From positions 186,001-250,000 of the forward strand of contig NZ_CP022219.1 in assembly GCF_004114915.1 (NCBI RefSeq): 64,000 nucleotides of DNA, written 5' to 3'. Each line of letters opens with the position of its first letter. Position 1 is the first letter of the stretch. The stretch is from Bradyrhizobium guangxiense. GTDB lineage: Bacteria > Pseudomonadota > Alphaproteobacteria > Rhizobiales > Xanthobacteraceae. Below are positions 8,765 to 17,357 of this stretch, piece by piece. The position numbers and the translations under genes are program-made. The notes beneath the pieces are model-generated. The model worked only from the letters and a program-made list of their open reading frames with translations. It did not search any database and was not told the origin of the DNA.

Positions 8765-9463
8765 TCAATTCCCGTGCAGGCGCTGCGTGGCGCGGCGGGC
8801 GAACCATTCGGCCGCGATCAGCGCGCCGATCGCGAGCACGATCGAGACGATCACGAGCCGGCTCGCGGCGGTGTCGCCGTCAGGCGTCTGGATCAGCGAG
8901 TAGATCGCCGACGAAATCGTCTGGGTCTCGCCGGGGATGTTGGAGACGAAGGTGATGGTCGCGCCGAACTCGCCGATCGCCTTGGCAAAGCCCAACACCA
9001 TGCCGGCGAGCACGCCGGGCAGCGCCAGGGGCAGCGTCACCGTGAAGAACACCTTCCAGGGCGCGGCGCCGAGCGTCTCGGCCGCCTGCTCGAGCCGGCG
9101 GTCGATCGCCTCGATCGACAGCCGCATCGGGCGCACCAGCAGCGGAAACGACATCACACCGCAGGCGAGCGCCGCGCCGGTCCAGCGGAACGAGAAGACG
9201 ATGCCGAGAGCGTCGGCGAGAAATCCGCCGACCAGACCTCTGCGGCCGAAGGTCAGCAGCAGGAGATAGCCGGTGACGACAGGCGGCAGCACCAGCGGCA
9301 GGGGCACGACGGCATCGAGCACCGACTTGCCCCAGAAATCATGGCGGGGAAGCAGCCATGCCAGTGCAATGCCGAACGGCGTTGCGACCAGCGTGGCGAC
9401 GACCGCGACCCTGAGCGAAAGCAGGATCGCCGTCCATTCAGCGGGTGAGATGTCGAGCATCAA
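8765..9463 (-). CDS. modB: Molybdate ABC transporter permease
   Basis: The 232-residue inner-membrane subunit of the molybdate importer has five to six hydrophobic helices. It carries the ABC permease EAA-type loop (QAAETLGAAPWKVFFTVTLP), which docks onto ModC. The length is normal for ModB. It begins 9 bases after the modA stop and its own stop is 2 bases before the modC ATG, so the three genes are clearly one transcription unit read modA-modB-modC. Confidence 0.96.
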   Translation of the reverse strand: MMLDISPAEWTAILLSLRVAVVATLVATPFGIALAWLLPRHDFWGKSVLDAVVPLPLVLPPVVTGYLLLLTFGRRGLVGGFLADALGIVFSFRWTGAALACGVMSFPLLVRPMRLSIEAIDRRLEQAAETLGAAPWKVFFTVTLPLALPGVLAGMVLGFAKAIGEFGATITFVSNIPGETQTISSAIYSLIQTPDGDTAASRLVIVSIVLAIGALIAAEWFARRATQRLHGN

Positions 9464-9472
9464 GTCGCAAAA

Positions 9473-10258
9473 TCAAGTCGTGGGACTCACCAAGAACTTG
9501 AAGCCGTATTTTTCCAAAATGGTCTTGGCGGCAGTCGAGCGCAGGAAGGCGAGATAGCCGTTCGTCTCCGGCTTCGCGACCGTGGTCGCGGCGACCGGGT
9601 AGATGATCGCGGGATGCGAATCTGCCGGGAAGGTGCCGACGATCTTGACGCCCGGCTCAACCTTGGCGTCGGTGGAATAGACGATGCCGAGCGCGGCCTC
9701 GCCGCGGGCGACCAGCGTCAGCGCGGCGCGCACACTCTCGGCCATCGCGAATTTCGGCTCGGCGGCCTGCCAGGCTCCCAACTTCTCCAGCGCCGCCTTG
9801 GCATACTTACCGACTGGCACCGACTTGACGTCGCCGGTCGCGATCCTGCCGTCGCCGGCGAGCTTGGCGAGGTCGAAACCCTGCGCGATCGCGACGTTGT
9901 CGATCCTGGAATCCTTCGGTGCGATCAGCACGATGCTGTTGCCGAGCAGATTGACTCGGGAAGGCTCGTTGATGGTCTTCTTGGAGATCGCATAGTCCAT
10001 CCAGTCGGTGTCGGCGGAGACGAACACATCGGCCGGCGCGCCCTGCTCGATCTGCTTGGCCAGCACCGAGCTTGCGGCATAGCTGACGCTGAACTTGACG
10101 CCGGTCTTGGCGGTGTAGGCGGCGTCGATCTCGTCGAGCGCGTTCTTCATCGAGGCGGCGGCGAACACCGTGATGGTCTTGTCCTCGGCGCTCGCGGGCG
10201 AAAGGCTGGCGCCCGCAAGGATGACGAAGGCGGTGAGAAGTCCGGCAATACGAATCAT
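9473..10258 (-). CDS. modA: Periplasmic molybdate-binding protein
   Basis: The start at 10258 is chosen because it gives a standard signal peptide (MIRIAGLLTAFVILAGASLSPASAED..., cleavage after ASA); the frame continues upstream without looking coding. The mature protein of about 240 residues is a type II periplasmic binding fold with the ModA motifs TVFAAASMKNALDEI near the mature N-terminus, SYAASSVLAKQIEQGAPADVF and GEAALGIVYSTDA. It captures molybdate (or tungstate) for ModBC, supplying molybdenum for enzymes such as nitrate reductase and, in diazotrophs, nitrogenase. A perfect inverted repeat sits just upstream of the start. Confidence 0.96.
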   Translation of the reverse strand: MIRIAGLLTAFVILAGASLSPASAEDKTITVFAAASMKNALDEIDAAYTAKTGVKFSVSYAASSVLAKQIEQGAPADVFVSADTDWMDYAISKKTINEPSRVNLLGNSIVLIAPKDSRIDNVAIAQGFDLAKLAGDGRIATGDVKSVPVGKYAKAALEKLGAWQAAEPKFAMAESVRAALTLVARGEAALGIVYSTDAKVEPGVKIVGTFPADSHPAIIYPVAATTVAKPETNGYLAFLRSTAAKTILEKYGFKFLVSPTT

Positions 10259-10279
10259 GGATGCGCTCCGTGCGAGGTC

Positions 10280-10299
10280 GCGCGTGCACATGCACGCGC
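10280..10299. promoter_or_regulatory. Perfect 9-bp inverted repeat upstream of modA
   Basis: GCGCGTGCA, two bases, then TGCACGCGC lies 22 bases upstream of the modA ATG. It could be an operator or a 5' UTR hairpin. It does not resemble the ModE box as I know it (TATATA-rich), so the binding factor is unknown. Confidence 0.4.
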
Positions 10300-10450
10300 A
10301 AATCCGGCGTTGGGTTAAGTCGGGTCGCGACGGGCGGAAGCGCTGTTCCACGGGGCCCCGACGGCTTACGGCCGACCGGGATATCGCAGCTGCGAAGATA
10401 GCAGGCTGGAGCCACAGGTCAAAGCCGACCGTTTGCCTGACCAATGGGCC

Positions 10451-10954
10451 CTATTGGGCCGGGAGGATGGCGATCGAGATCGCATCGTCCTTGGAGCCGC
10501 TGATCTGGAGCACGACGGGCCGCCCCGACAGCTCATATTTCACGATCTTGCGGATGCCGTCGCAATCGGTCGCACCGCTGAAGGCGACGGGCTTGAGGAC
10601 ATGGCCGTCCTGGACCATGTCGATCCAGGCTCCGTTGGACAGGCTGATCGTGTAGAGCCCGGCCTTCGGCGCCTTGATGCCAGTGAAGCCGGCAAAGGTG
10701 CCGGCCTTCGGCGTGCGCTCCGGCGGCGTCGGCAATTTCGCATTCCCCGCCGCGACCAGCCCCAGCGTGATGGCTGAGGATGGCAGTGCGGGCTGCTCGC
10801 TGCCTGTGGTGAGCTTGACGCGGTCCGCTGCGGTGAGCGCGGCGCGCTCGCGCTCGATCGGCCATTTGAACTTGTCGCAGCCGCTGGGCTCCTCGGCAGC
10901 GAAAGCGGAGGCCGTGCTGATCGTGAGCGCAGCGACGAAGGTGAGGGCGCGCAT
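10451..10954 (-). CDS. Secreted hypothetical protein
   Basis: The start is placed at ATG 10954 (MRALTFVAALTISTASAFA signal peptide, cleavage before AEEPSG); an ATG at 10966 would add only four residues. The mature protein of about 148 residues contains two cysteines (SGCDKFKWP near the N-terminus and ATDCDGIRK), suggesting one periplasmic disulfide. It reads as a compact beta-rich domain (AGTFAGFTGIKAPKAGLYTISLS...AWIDMV). I do not recognise a named family. It lies downstream of mepA on the same strand with a 185-base gap, so it may have its own promoter. Confidence 0.75.
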   Translation of the reverse strand: MRALTFVAALTISTASAFAAEEPSGCDKFKWPIERERAALTAADRVKLTTGSEQPALPSSAITLGLVAAGNAKLPTPPERTPKAGTFAGFTGIKAPKAGLYTISLSNGAWIDMVQDGHVLKPVAFSGATDCDGIRKIVKYELSGRPVVLQISGSKDDAISIAILPAQ

Positions 10955-11139
10955 GTGAATTTCCATCGTTGGCCACGCGAATGGCGCGAGGCTTGCGGTC
11001 AGGCTTGTTGATGAACGGGATGCGCATCCCGGGGATGCCGCGGGCTTACGGCACGGCGGCGAAGGCGATCCTAGCGCATTTTTACGACGCGAACCAACCA
11101 ACTCGCCGTCATCACGGGCCGTGCCCTCATCACCGCTGT

Positions 11140-12084
11140 CTACGGCTTCACGTCCGCCGCGTGCAGCACCGCCTTGCACGCCGCCGGCATCTGCGCCAGC
11201 GTCATCGGCGGCTTCGGCTTTGGCGGCTCCGGCGGCGGCTTGGGGGGGAGCACAGCGTCGGAGAACCAATAGGCGAGATCTGCGGGCTTGCAGCCCTCGT
11301 CTTCGGCCTGTGACGGCTGGCCCTCGCATTCGCCGGCGCCCGGCGGGCAGCGCATGCGGATATGGAAGTGGTAGTCGTGGCCCCACCAGGGACGGATCTT
11401 CGACAGCCAGGCGCGGTCGCCCTTGGCCTCGCGGCATAGCGCTTTCTTGATCGCGGCATTGACGAAGATGCGTTGCACCGCCGGCTCCCGCGCCGCATCG
11501 CGCAGCACCAGCACATGGCTGGGTGTGAACCCCCTCGGGTCGATGTCGAGCCGGTCCTGGCGCACCATCATCACCGCCGACATGTCTTCGCGCTCCTCGC
11601 GCGAGAGGCGGCGGTCCGGCATCGGCGTCAGCCAGATGTCGGCATCGAGACCGATCTGGTGGCTGGCATGGCCCGAAAGTGCCGGGCCGCCGCGCGGCTG
11701 GGCGATGTCGCCGACCAGGATGCCGGGCCATCCCGCGTCCTTGTGCGCCTTGGCGGCGAGCCGCTTGATCAGGGCGATTATGTCGGGGTGACCATAGCTG
11801 CGGTTGCGCGACAGCCGCATCACCTGCCAGTGATCGCCGTTGACCGGGATCTGCTCCGCGCCGCCGATGCAGCCCTTGGTGTAGGAACCGATGACATGGG
11901 CCGGCCCCTTCGAAGGCAGCAGCTTTCGCGCGAACAGCTCCTTGGCGGCGAGATCGGGGTCGTTGGGATTGGCGAGCGGCGGCAGCGGTTTCGGATTGAC
12001 GCTGCCCTTGTCCTGGGCCAGCGCGCCGCCGGCGGCTGCAAGCGCGAACCAAAGCAGGAGGAAGGTGATGCCGCGGCGACTCAT
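11140..12084 (-). CDS. mepA: Penicillin-insensitive murein endopeptidase
   Basis: This periplasmic LAS-family zinc endopeptidase cuts D-Ala-meso-DAP cross-links in peptidoglycan. The metal and active-site motifs are present: SGHASHQIGLDADIW (His and Asp zinc ligands) and WWGHDYHFHIRM (HxH ligand). The start at 12084 (MSRRGITFLLLWFALAAAGG, signal peptide to ALA) is preferred over an ATG seven codons upstream. Length is 314 residues, slightly longer than the E. coli enzyme because of a proline-rich C-terminus (PPKPPPEPPKPKPP) ending in a cysteine-containing tail. Cysteine pairs expected for the family are visible (KGCIGG, LCREAKG, RMRCPP, GECEG). Confidence 0.95.
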   Translation of the reverse strand: MSRRGITFLLLWFALAAAGGALAQDKGSVNPKPLPPLANPNDPDLAAKELFARKLLPSKGPAHVIGSYTKGCIGGAEQIPVNGDHWQVMRLSRNRSYGHPDIIALIKRLAAKAHKDAGWPGILVGDIAQPRGGPALSGHASHQIGLDADIWLTPMPDRRLSREEREDMSAVMMVRQDRLDIDPRGFTPSHVLVLRDAAREPAVQRIFVNAAIKKALCREAKGDRAWLSKIRPWWGHDYHFHIRMRCPPGAGECEGQPSQAEDEGCKPADLAYWFSDAVLPPKPPPEPPKPKPPMTLAQMPAACKAVLHAADVKP

Positions 12085-12461
12085 GCAGGTGTCGTTATAG
12101 CCCAATGTTGCATCCGGGTTAACAACGGGGGCTCGCGCCGGTCACACATTGCGGGACGAATTCATCCGAACGGCGTTCCGGCCGCGGTTTCTTTACGGTG
12201 CAATAACCGTATGGTGCATTGACCAAAATTCGTGCGCGGTGCCAGAAATCACTGCGGCTCGCATGCAATCCCACGCAATCGAGGAAACGATTCAAGCGTG
12301 CGCGCAATTTTGCGTCAGATCGCGCTTTGATTGCGGCTTTGTAGCCGGTTCGATCCCGCTCGCCGACGTAGCCGGGGCCGCGCAAACAGGCAGCGAGGTC
12401 CATCCTGCGCAAGTCCCAGCCGGCGAGGATTACTTTTTTTTCAGACACTTGCTCCAAGACT
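12085..12461. other. Intergenic stretch without a supported gene
   Basis: Divergent gap of 377 bases between mepA and the EAL-domain gene. Open frames cross it on both strands but have no recognisable protein character. It should hold promoters for both neighbours. A small inverted repeat ACGGT-N6-ACCGT is visible at about 12196-12211. Confidence 0.6.
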
Positions 12462-14699
12462 TTGCGCTGCCGGGCGCGACTGGGACGAGTGAAGTTGGGT
12501 TTGAAGTCTCGAAAAGCGAGAAGACGAAAGCAAAGCGTGCTTGCCCGGGCCGGCCAATCGCCCCGCAAGCCGCGCTTGGCGCACGCGTCACGCGCCTTGT
12601 CCGAGCGCGACGAAATCTTGCGCAGCCGCGCCGAGGCGGAAGCCGCGATCGCGGACGCGCGCAAATCCCATGAGCGCCTGCGCCAGGCCATCGACATCCT
12701 GCCGCAGGGCATCGTGTTTATCGATGCCGAAGGCCGCTACGTGCTGTGGAACAGGAAATATGCCGAGATCTACAGCAAGACCGCCGACCTGTTCGAGCAG
12801 GGCGCGCGGCTCGAAGACACGCTGCGCATCGGCGTTGCCCGTGGCGACTATCCCGAGGCCGTCGGGCACGAAGACGAGTGGATCGCCGAGCGGCTGCGAA
12901 AGCTCTATCAGCCCGGCGCGCGCCACGAGCAGAAGCTGTCGGACGGCCGCGTCATCCTGATCGACGAGCGGCTCACCGACGACGGCGGCGTGATCGGCCT
13001 GCGCGTCGACATCACCGAGTTGAAGCAGCGCGAGGCCTCGTTCCGCCTGCTGTTCGACGGCAATCCCGTCCCCATGGTCGTCTGCGCACTGGACGACGAG
13101 CGCATCCTCGGCGTCAACGATGCCGCGGTTGCGCATTACGGCTACAGCCGCGCTGAGTTCGAGAAGCTGACGATCCGTTCCTTGCAGGCCTTCGACAGCG
13201 AGCCGCCCTGGACCGCCGACCGTTCGATCGAGGAGCAGGCTGGCCGCACCTGGAAGCATGTCAAGGCCGACGGCGCGTTGATCGACCTTGCGATCTATTC
13301 GCGCGAGTTGACCTATGCCGAGCGGCCCGCGGTGCTGCTCGCCTTGATGGACATCACCGAGCGCAAGCGCGCCGAGGCGCGGCTCGCCTTCATGGCCCAG
13401 CATGACGCCTTGACCGGCCTGCCCAACCGCACCCTGCTGCGCCAGCAGATGGACGAGATGCTGCTGCACTCGCGGCGCAGCCCCGAAAAGGTCGCGCTCC
13501 TGATGCTGGGGCTGGACAATTTCAAGGCGATCAACGACACGCTGGGGCATGCGGTCGGCGACAAGCTGCTGCGCGGCGTCGCCAAGCGGCTGCGTTCGAC
13601 CTTGCGCGAGGAAGACGCGCTGGCGCGGCTCAACTCCGACGAATTCGCGATCCTGCAGAGCGGGCTGGCGCGCCCCGAGGACGCGGCGGGGCTCGCAAAG
13701 CGCCTGCTCGAGGCCATCGCCGATCCCTATCTTCTCGACGGCCATTCCGTGGTGATCGGCGCCTCGATCGGCATCGCGATGGCGCCGGGCGACGGCGACG
13801 ATTCCGAAAAACTGCTCAAGAGCGCCGACATGGCGCTGTCGCGCGCCAAGCTGGATGCGCGCGGCACCTTCGCCTTCTTCGAGGCCGCGTTAGATGCAAA
13901 AGCGCAGAGTCGCCGCAAGATCGAGGTCGAGCTGCGCGATGCGATCCGGAACGACGTGCTGCGGCCCTATTACCAGCCGCTGATCGACCTCCAGAGCGGT
14001 CGCATCACCGGCTTCGAGGCACTGGTGCGCTGGCCGCATGCCGAGCGCGGCATGGTCTCGCCGGCTGAATTCATTCCGGTGGCCGAGGACACCGGCCTGA
14101 TCAATCCGCTCGGCGGGCTGATGCTGCGCCGGGCGTGCCTCGATGCCGCGGCTTGGCCCGACGACGTCCGCGTCGCCGTCAACCTGTCGCCGCTGCAGTT
14201 CCGCAGCGGCAATCTGCTCTCGATCGTGACGGATGCGCTGAAGGCGTCCGGCCTGCCGCCGCGCCGGCTCGAGCTCGAGATCACCGAGACGCTGCTCCTG
14301 GAAAAGAGCGCGCAGGTGCTGGCGACGCTGCATGCCTTGCGCGCGCTCGGGGTGCGCATCTCGATGGACGATTTCGGCACCGGCTATTCCAGCCTCAGCT
14401 ATTTGCGTAGCTTCCCGTTCGACAAGATCAAGATCGATCAGTCTTTCGTGCGTGATCTCGGGGCCAACCGCGAGGCGCAGGCGATCATCCGCTCCATCGT
14501 CAGCCTCGGCAAGGGCCTCGGCGTTACCATCACCGCCGAAGGCGTCGAGACCGAAGCCGAGCTGAGCTGCCTGCGCGCCGAAGGATGCCACGAGGGTCAG
14601 GGTTTCCTGTTCAGCAAGGCCCGGCCCCATGCTGAGATCGTCAGCCTGCTCGCCGCGCAGCGCGGCATCGACGGCGACGCCGCCGCGCTGGTGGCGTGA
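12462..14699 (+). CDS. PAS-PAS-GGDEF-EAL cyclic-di-GMP protein, GGDEF degenerate
   Basis: The 745-residue protein has a basic N-terminus, a coiled segment at about residues 45-70, two PAS-like domains (about 70-185 and 185-300, the second closing with DITERKR), a GGDEF-fold domain (about 305-475) and an EAL domain (about 490-735). The GGDEF loop reads NSDEF (391-395), and the first metal aspartate of the usual DLDNFK motif is glycine (GLDNF), so diguanylate cyclase activity is unlikely. The EAL domain keeps E519-A-L521, MDDFGTGYSSL and the KIDQSFV and AEGVET motifs, so it is predicted to be an active c-di-GMP phosphodiesterase. No membrane helix is seen, so it is cytosolic. The exact start is uncertain (GTG 12462 or a later TTG). 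Confidence 0.92.
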   Translation: MRCRARLGRVKLGLKSRKARRRKQSVLARAGQSPRKPRLAHASRALSERDEILRSRAEAEAAIADARKSHERLRQAIDILPQGIVFIDAEGRYVLWNRKYAEIYSKTADLFEQGARLEDTLRIGVARGDYPEAVGHEDEWIAERLRKLYQPGARHEQKLSDGRVILIDERLTDDGGVIGLRVDITELKQREASFRLLFDGNPVPMVVCALDDERILGVNDAAVAHYGYSRAEFEKLTIRSLQAFDSEPPWTADRSIEEQAGRTWKHVKADGALIDLAIYSRELTYAERPAVLLALMDITERKRAEARLAFMAQHDALTGLPNRTLLRQQMDEMLLHSRRSPEKVALLMLGLDNFKAINDTLGHAVGDKLLRGVAKRLRSTLREEDALARLNSDEFAILQSGLARPEDAAGLAKRLLEAIADPYLLDGHSVVIGASIGIAMAPGDGDDSEKLLKSADMALSRAKLDARGTFAFFEAALDAKAQSRRKIEVELRDAIRNDVLRPYYQPLIDLQSGRITGFEALVRWPHAERGMVSPAEFIPVAEDTGLINPLGGLMLRRACLDAAAWPDDVRVAVNLSPLQFRSGNLLSIVTDALKASGLPPRRLELEITETLLLEKSAQVLATLHALRALGVRISMDDFGTGYSSLSYLRSFPFDKIKIDQSFVRDLGANREAQAIIRSIVSLGKGLGVTITAEGVETEAELSCLRAEGCHEGQGFLFSKARPHAEIVSLLAAQRGIDGDAAALVA

Positions 14700-14954
14700 G
14701 CGTTCGCTTATTTGAATGTAAGGGGCGCGCCGCTCTCTCCATCAACCCTGGGTCTCGTCGGTACGAGGTTGCGATGCGTACAGCGGGCGCCTCTGAGGCT
14801 TGCGTGGAAGGGGTGCCTAAACCAAGCTCGTGCGTTAGCGATGGGTGGACGCCGCAACGCCAACCACACCCGCTGCCTTGCGCTGTAGGATATAAGATCG
14901 GCACCGAACGCACGAGCCGCAGATAGGGCGCAAGCAGGCCTGCAGTTCGAGAAC

Positions 14955-16307
14955 TCAGACCGCAAACTTGGAAACGACCCACGCAGCGACGAACAGGATG
15001 CAGAACAGCCGCGCAGGCTGGGAAATACTGCCGCCATGCCACCGTGCCGCGAGGTAGACGATCATCCCCAGCGCCAGAGCATCCGTCAAGTTGCCGGATA
15101 CCAGGGCGATACCGGCCATGGTGACGCTCGTGATGACGGAAACGATGTCCTTTGCCGCGAGCTCGCCGATGCTGCGCCATGCCATCAGTCCGCCAAGGGT
15201 CATCAAAGCAGGCGTGGTCGCAACCGGCGGGATGGACGAAAACAGCGGTGTGAAGAACAGGGTCGCGATGAATCCTAAGCTGGCCACTATCGCGGTGAGG
15301 CCGGTGCGGCCGCCGGCTTCGACGCCAGCGACGGATTCGATGTAAGGGCTGACGCTGGCGGTACCCAGAAGGCCTCCAAGAACGGTTGCGGACGCGTCGC
15401 TCACATAGGCGGCACGCATGCCGCCGGCGCTCTCCTGTCCGGCGGCTCGCGTCACGGTGACGGTGGTGGCGATCAGCCCGACGCATTCGTTGAACGTCAC
15501 GAAGGCCAGCGCGATGAGCCCCACCAGCGGTTTAGCTATGAGGGGACCGAAGTCTAAGGCGAATGCCGTATGCCGAGGCCAGTGCGGCCAAACCGGAAGC
15601 AAGGCCGCGAGCGCATTCGCCACGCCGCGCCCGCTTGCCAATTCAAAGATCGTCGCCGTGACCAGGACGGATCCGATCAGGGCTCCCGGAGTGCGACGAG
15701 CGGCCAGTACGAACGTTGCGGGTATCGCAAGGAGCAAGAGAATCAATCCCGCGTCGGGGCGGGCATCCGGGCCGGCTGCAAGCCCGATCTGGCTGACAGC
15801 AATCCGGCATAGGAAAAATCCGAAGGCAGCGTTCAGGCCGATCTTCATGTCGTCCGGAATGCCTTGCGTAAGGCGCTCGCGTATGCCTGCGACGCCAAGC
15901 AAGAGCACGATGACCCCGGACCCCAGCATGATCGCCAGGCCCGCCTGCCATGACAGGCCCATCTGACCAACGATGACGTAAGCGAAAAACGCGTTGGATC
16001 CCATGGATGGCGCAAGACCCAGCGGCAGGTTCGCCAGCAAGCCAGTTGCCATGCTGCCGGCAATGGAGACGACGATCGTCGCGATTGCAACGTCGCTGCT
16101 GTCCATACCGGCCTGGGCCATCACCGCGGGATTGACGGCGACGATGTAAACCATGGCCACGAAGGTCGTCAGGCCGGCAAGGATTTCCCTGCCGACCGTG
16201 CTTCCACGTGCCGAGATGAGGAAGTGCCGCTCCAGAAGGCCGCGCTTGGCGCGTCGTCCGCTCCGATTATCGCCGGTCGTATCGTCGGAATCGGGCGACG
16301 CGTCCAT
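14955..16307 (-). CDS. NCS2-family purine permease (AzgA-like)
   Basis: The 450-residue inner-membrane protein has about twelve to fourteen helices. It shows the AzgA-branch signatures REILAGLTTFVAMVYIVAVN near the N-terminus, MGSNAFFAYV, FNECVGLIATTVTV and SPYIESVAGVEAGGRTGLTA. The family imports adenine, guanine or hypoxanthine with protons; the precise purine is not readable. A hydrophilic N-terminal tail (SDDTTGDNRSGRRAKRGLLERHF) is normal. It is followed on the left by a 255-base stretch in which I see no gene. Confidence 0.92.
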   Translation of the reverse strand: MDASPDSDDTTGDNRSGRRAKRGLLERHFLISARGSTVGREILAGLTTFVAMVYIVAVNPAVMAQAGMDSSDVAIATIVVSIAGSMATGLLANLPLGLAPSMGSNAFFAYVIVGQMGLSWQAGLAIMLGSGVIVLLLGVAGIRERLTQGIPDDMKIGLNAAFGFFLCRIAVSQIGLAAGPDARPDAGLILLLLAIPATFVLAARRTPGALIGSVLVTATIFELASGRGVANALAALLPVWPHWPRHTAFALDFGPLIAKPLVGLIALAFVTFNECVGLIATTVTVTRAAGQESAGGMRAAYVSDASATVLGGLLGTASVSPYIESVAGVEAGGRTGLTAIVASLGFIATLFFTPLFSSIPPVATTPALMTLGGLMAWRSIGELAAKDIVSVITSVTMAGIALVSGNLTDALALGMIVYLAARWHGGSISQPARLFCILFVAAWVVSKFAV

Positions 16308-16362
16308 AACCTTCCAAGCCTGTGGCCAACCGCGCTCGGGCCGGAGCTTCGCACGCTGGAGC

Positions 16363-17166
16363 TCAGGCCGCCAGCGGCGACATGCTCCTGCGCGACCGCA
16401 TCGCGATTCCGATCAGACCGAAGCCAATGAAGGATATGATCAGGCCGGGTAATCCTGCCCCGACGATCGGTCCGGGGACCGCTGCGATCGAAAGCTCAAA
16501 GTTATCGGCTCCCAAAAAGCCCGACGAGGGCAAATCGATCGGATCGCCGTTCGCATCGACTGCACCGGCCGATCGCATGCCGAAGCCGAATGTGATGGCG
16601 TCTCCCGAGAAGTCCAGCCCGGTCGCCGATCCCGCTGCACCAAAGTTGGCGGGGTCGAATAGCTTGAAATCGCTTGCCTTAATATTCGTCGTGGCCAGCG
16701 TGTACCAGCTGCCGCCGAGCTGATTGAAGGGGCCGAACGTAAAGATGCTCTGGTAGATCTTACCGTCCTGCTGCGCCAGGATGCGAAGGGAATAGCTCCC
16801 GACCGCGATCGGCACCCCGTTGACCGTCGGCGCGAAGAACCGGTCGAGAGAGGCTGATAGCGAGCCGATGGCACCGCTTACCCCCGGATCGTATACGAAG
16901 TTTGTGTGGATGGCCGTGAACAGCACTCCGGAAGCATTGCCGCCCTGTGCGCTGTAGGTGCCCTCCAGTGCGGTGCCGGGATTGCCCGAAGGCGTCTGCC
17001 CATAGGCCGTCGTTACCGTCGGACCCGCATAAGACGTTACAATATAGTCGCTCGTATCGAACGTGCTGTCGGCGAAGACCGTGCCGGCGAGCGCGGGAGC
17101 TGCCATAAGCACGCTGGATACGGTCGCCCCCAAAACCAACACTTCCAATTTCTTGATCAAAATCAT
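16363..17166 (-). CDS. Secreted protein with PEP-CTERM-like sorting tail
   Basis: The 267-residue protein has an N-terminal signal peptide (MILIKKLEVLVLGATVSSVL..., cleavage after ALA) and a low-charge, Gly/Ser/Thr-rich beta-type body. It ends in a tripartite tail: a VPGPIVGAGLPGLI motif, a hydrophobic helix (ISFIGFGLIGIAM) and an arginine cluster (RSRR). This is the layout of exosortase-type PEP-CTERM signals, with PGPIVGAGLPG in place of the classic VPEP. No exosortase gene is in the window. The body (residues 30-225) is not a family I can name. It is divergent from the AraC gene at 17358. Confidence 0.82.
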   Translation of the reverse strand: MILIKKLEVLVLGATVSSVLMAAPALAGTVFADSTFDTSDYIVTSYAGPTVTTAYGQTPSGNPGTALEGTYSAQGGNASGVLFTAIHTNFVYDPGVSGAIGSLSASLDRFFAPTVNGVPIAVGSYSLRILAQQDGKIYQSIFTFGPFNQLGGSWYTLATTNIKASDFKLFDPANFGAAGSATGLDFSGDAITFGFGMRSAGAVDANGDPIDLPSSGFLGADNFELSIAAVPGPIVGAGLPGLIISFIGFGLIGIAMRSRRSMSPLAA

Positions 17167-17357
17167 CGCTATTCACCTTTTAGATGAGCCGCTTCTTGCG
17201 GCAACGCGAGCGGCCGCTGGCGCCGGACTTCTCCATAGGGCACAATGGTGGAACTCCGCTTGCAGATTTCGACGCATTTTTTACATCGGCCGTCAGAGGC
17301 CTCACGCCAATCATTTGCGAGCCCGGCCAGCCCCCGCTGAGGAGCGAGGAAGGGGAA

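Noticed and set aside
10451..12052. A single 533-codon frame joining mepA to the secreted hypothetical protein
   Set aside because: The first two thirds are out of frame with MepA, whose zinc motifs are in another frame. Only the last 167 codons, with their own signal peptide, look real.
12119..12712. Open frames on both strands in the mepA-EAL gap
   Set aside because: No ribosome site, no protein character, and they overlap the start of the EAL-domain gene.
14700..14954. Short open frame after the EAL-domain gene
   Set aside because: The 76-codon frame from 14696 has no ribosome site and no protein features, and its reading overlaps the end of the preceding gene.
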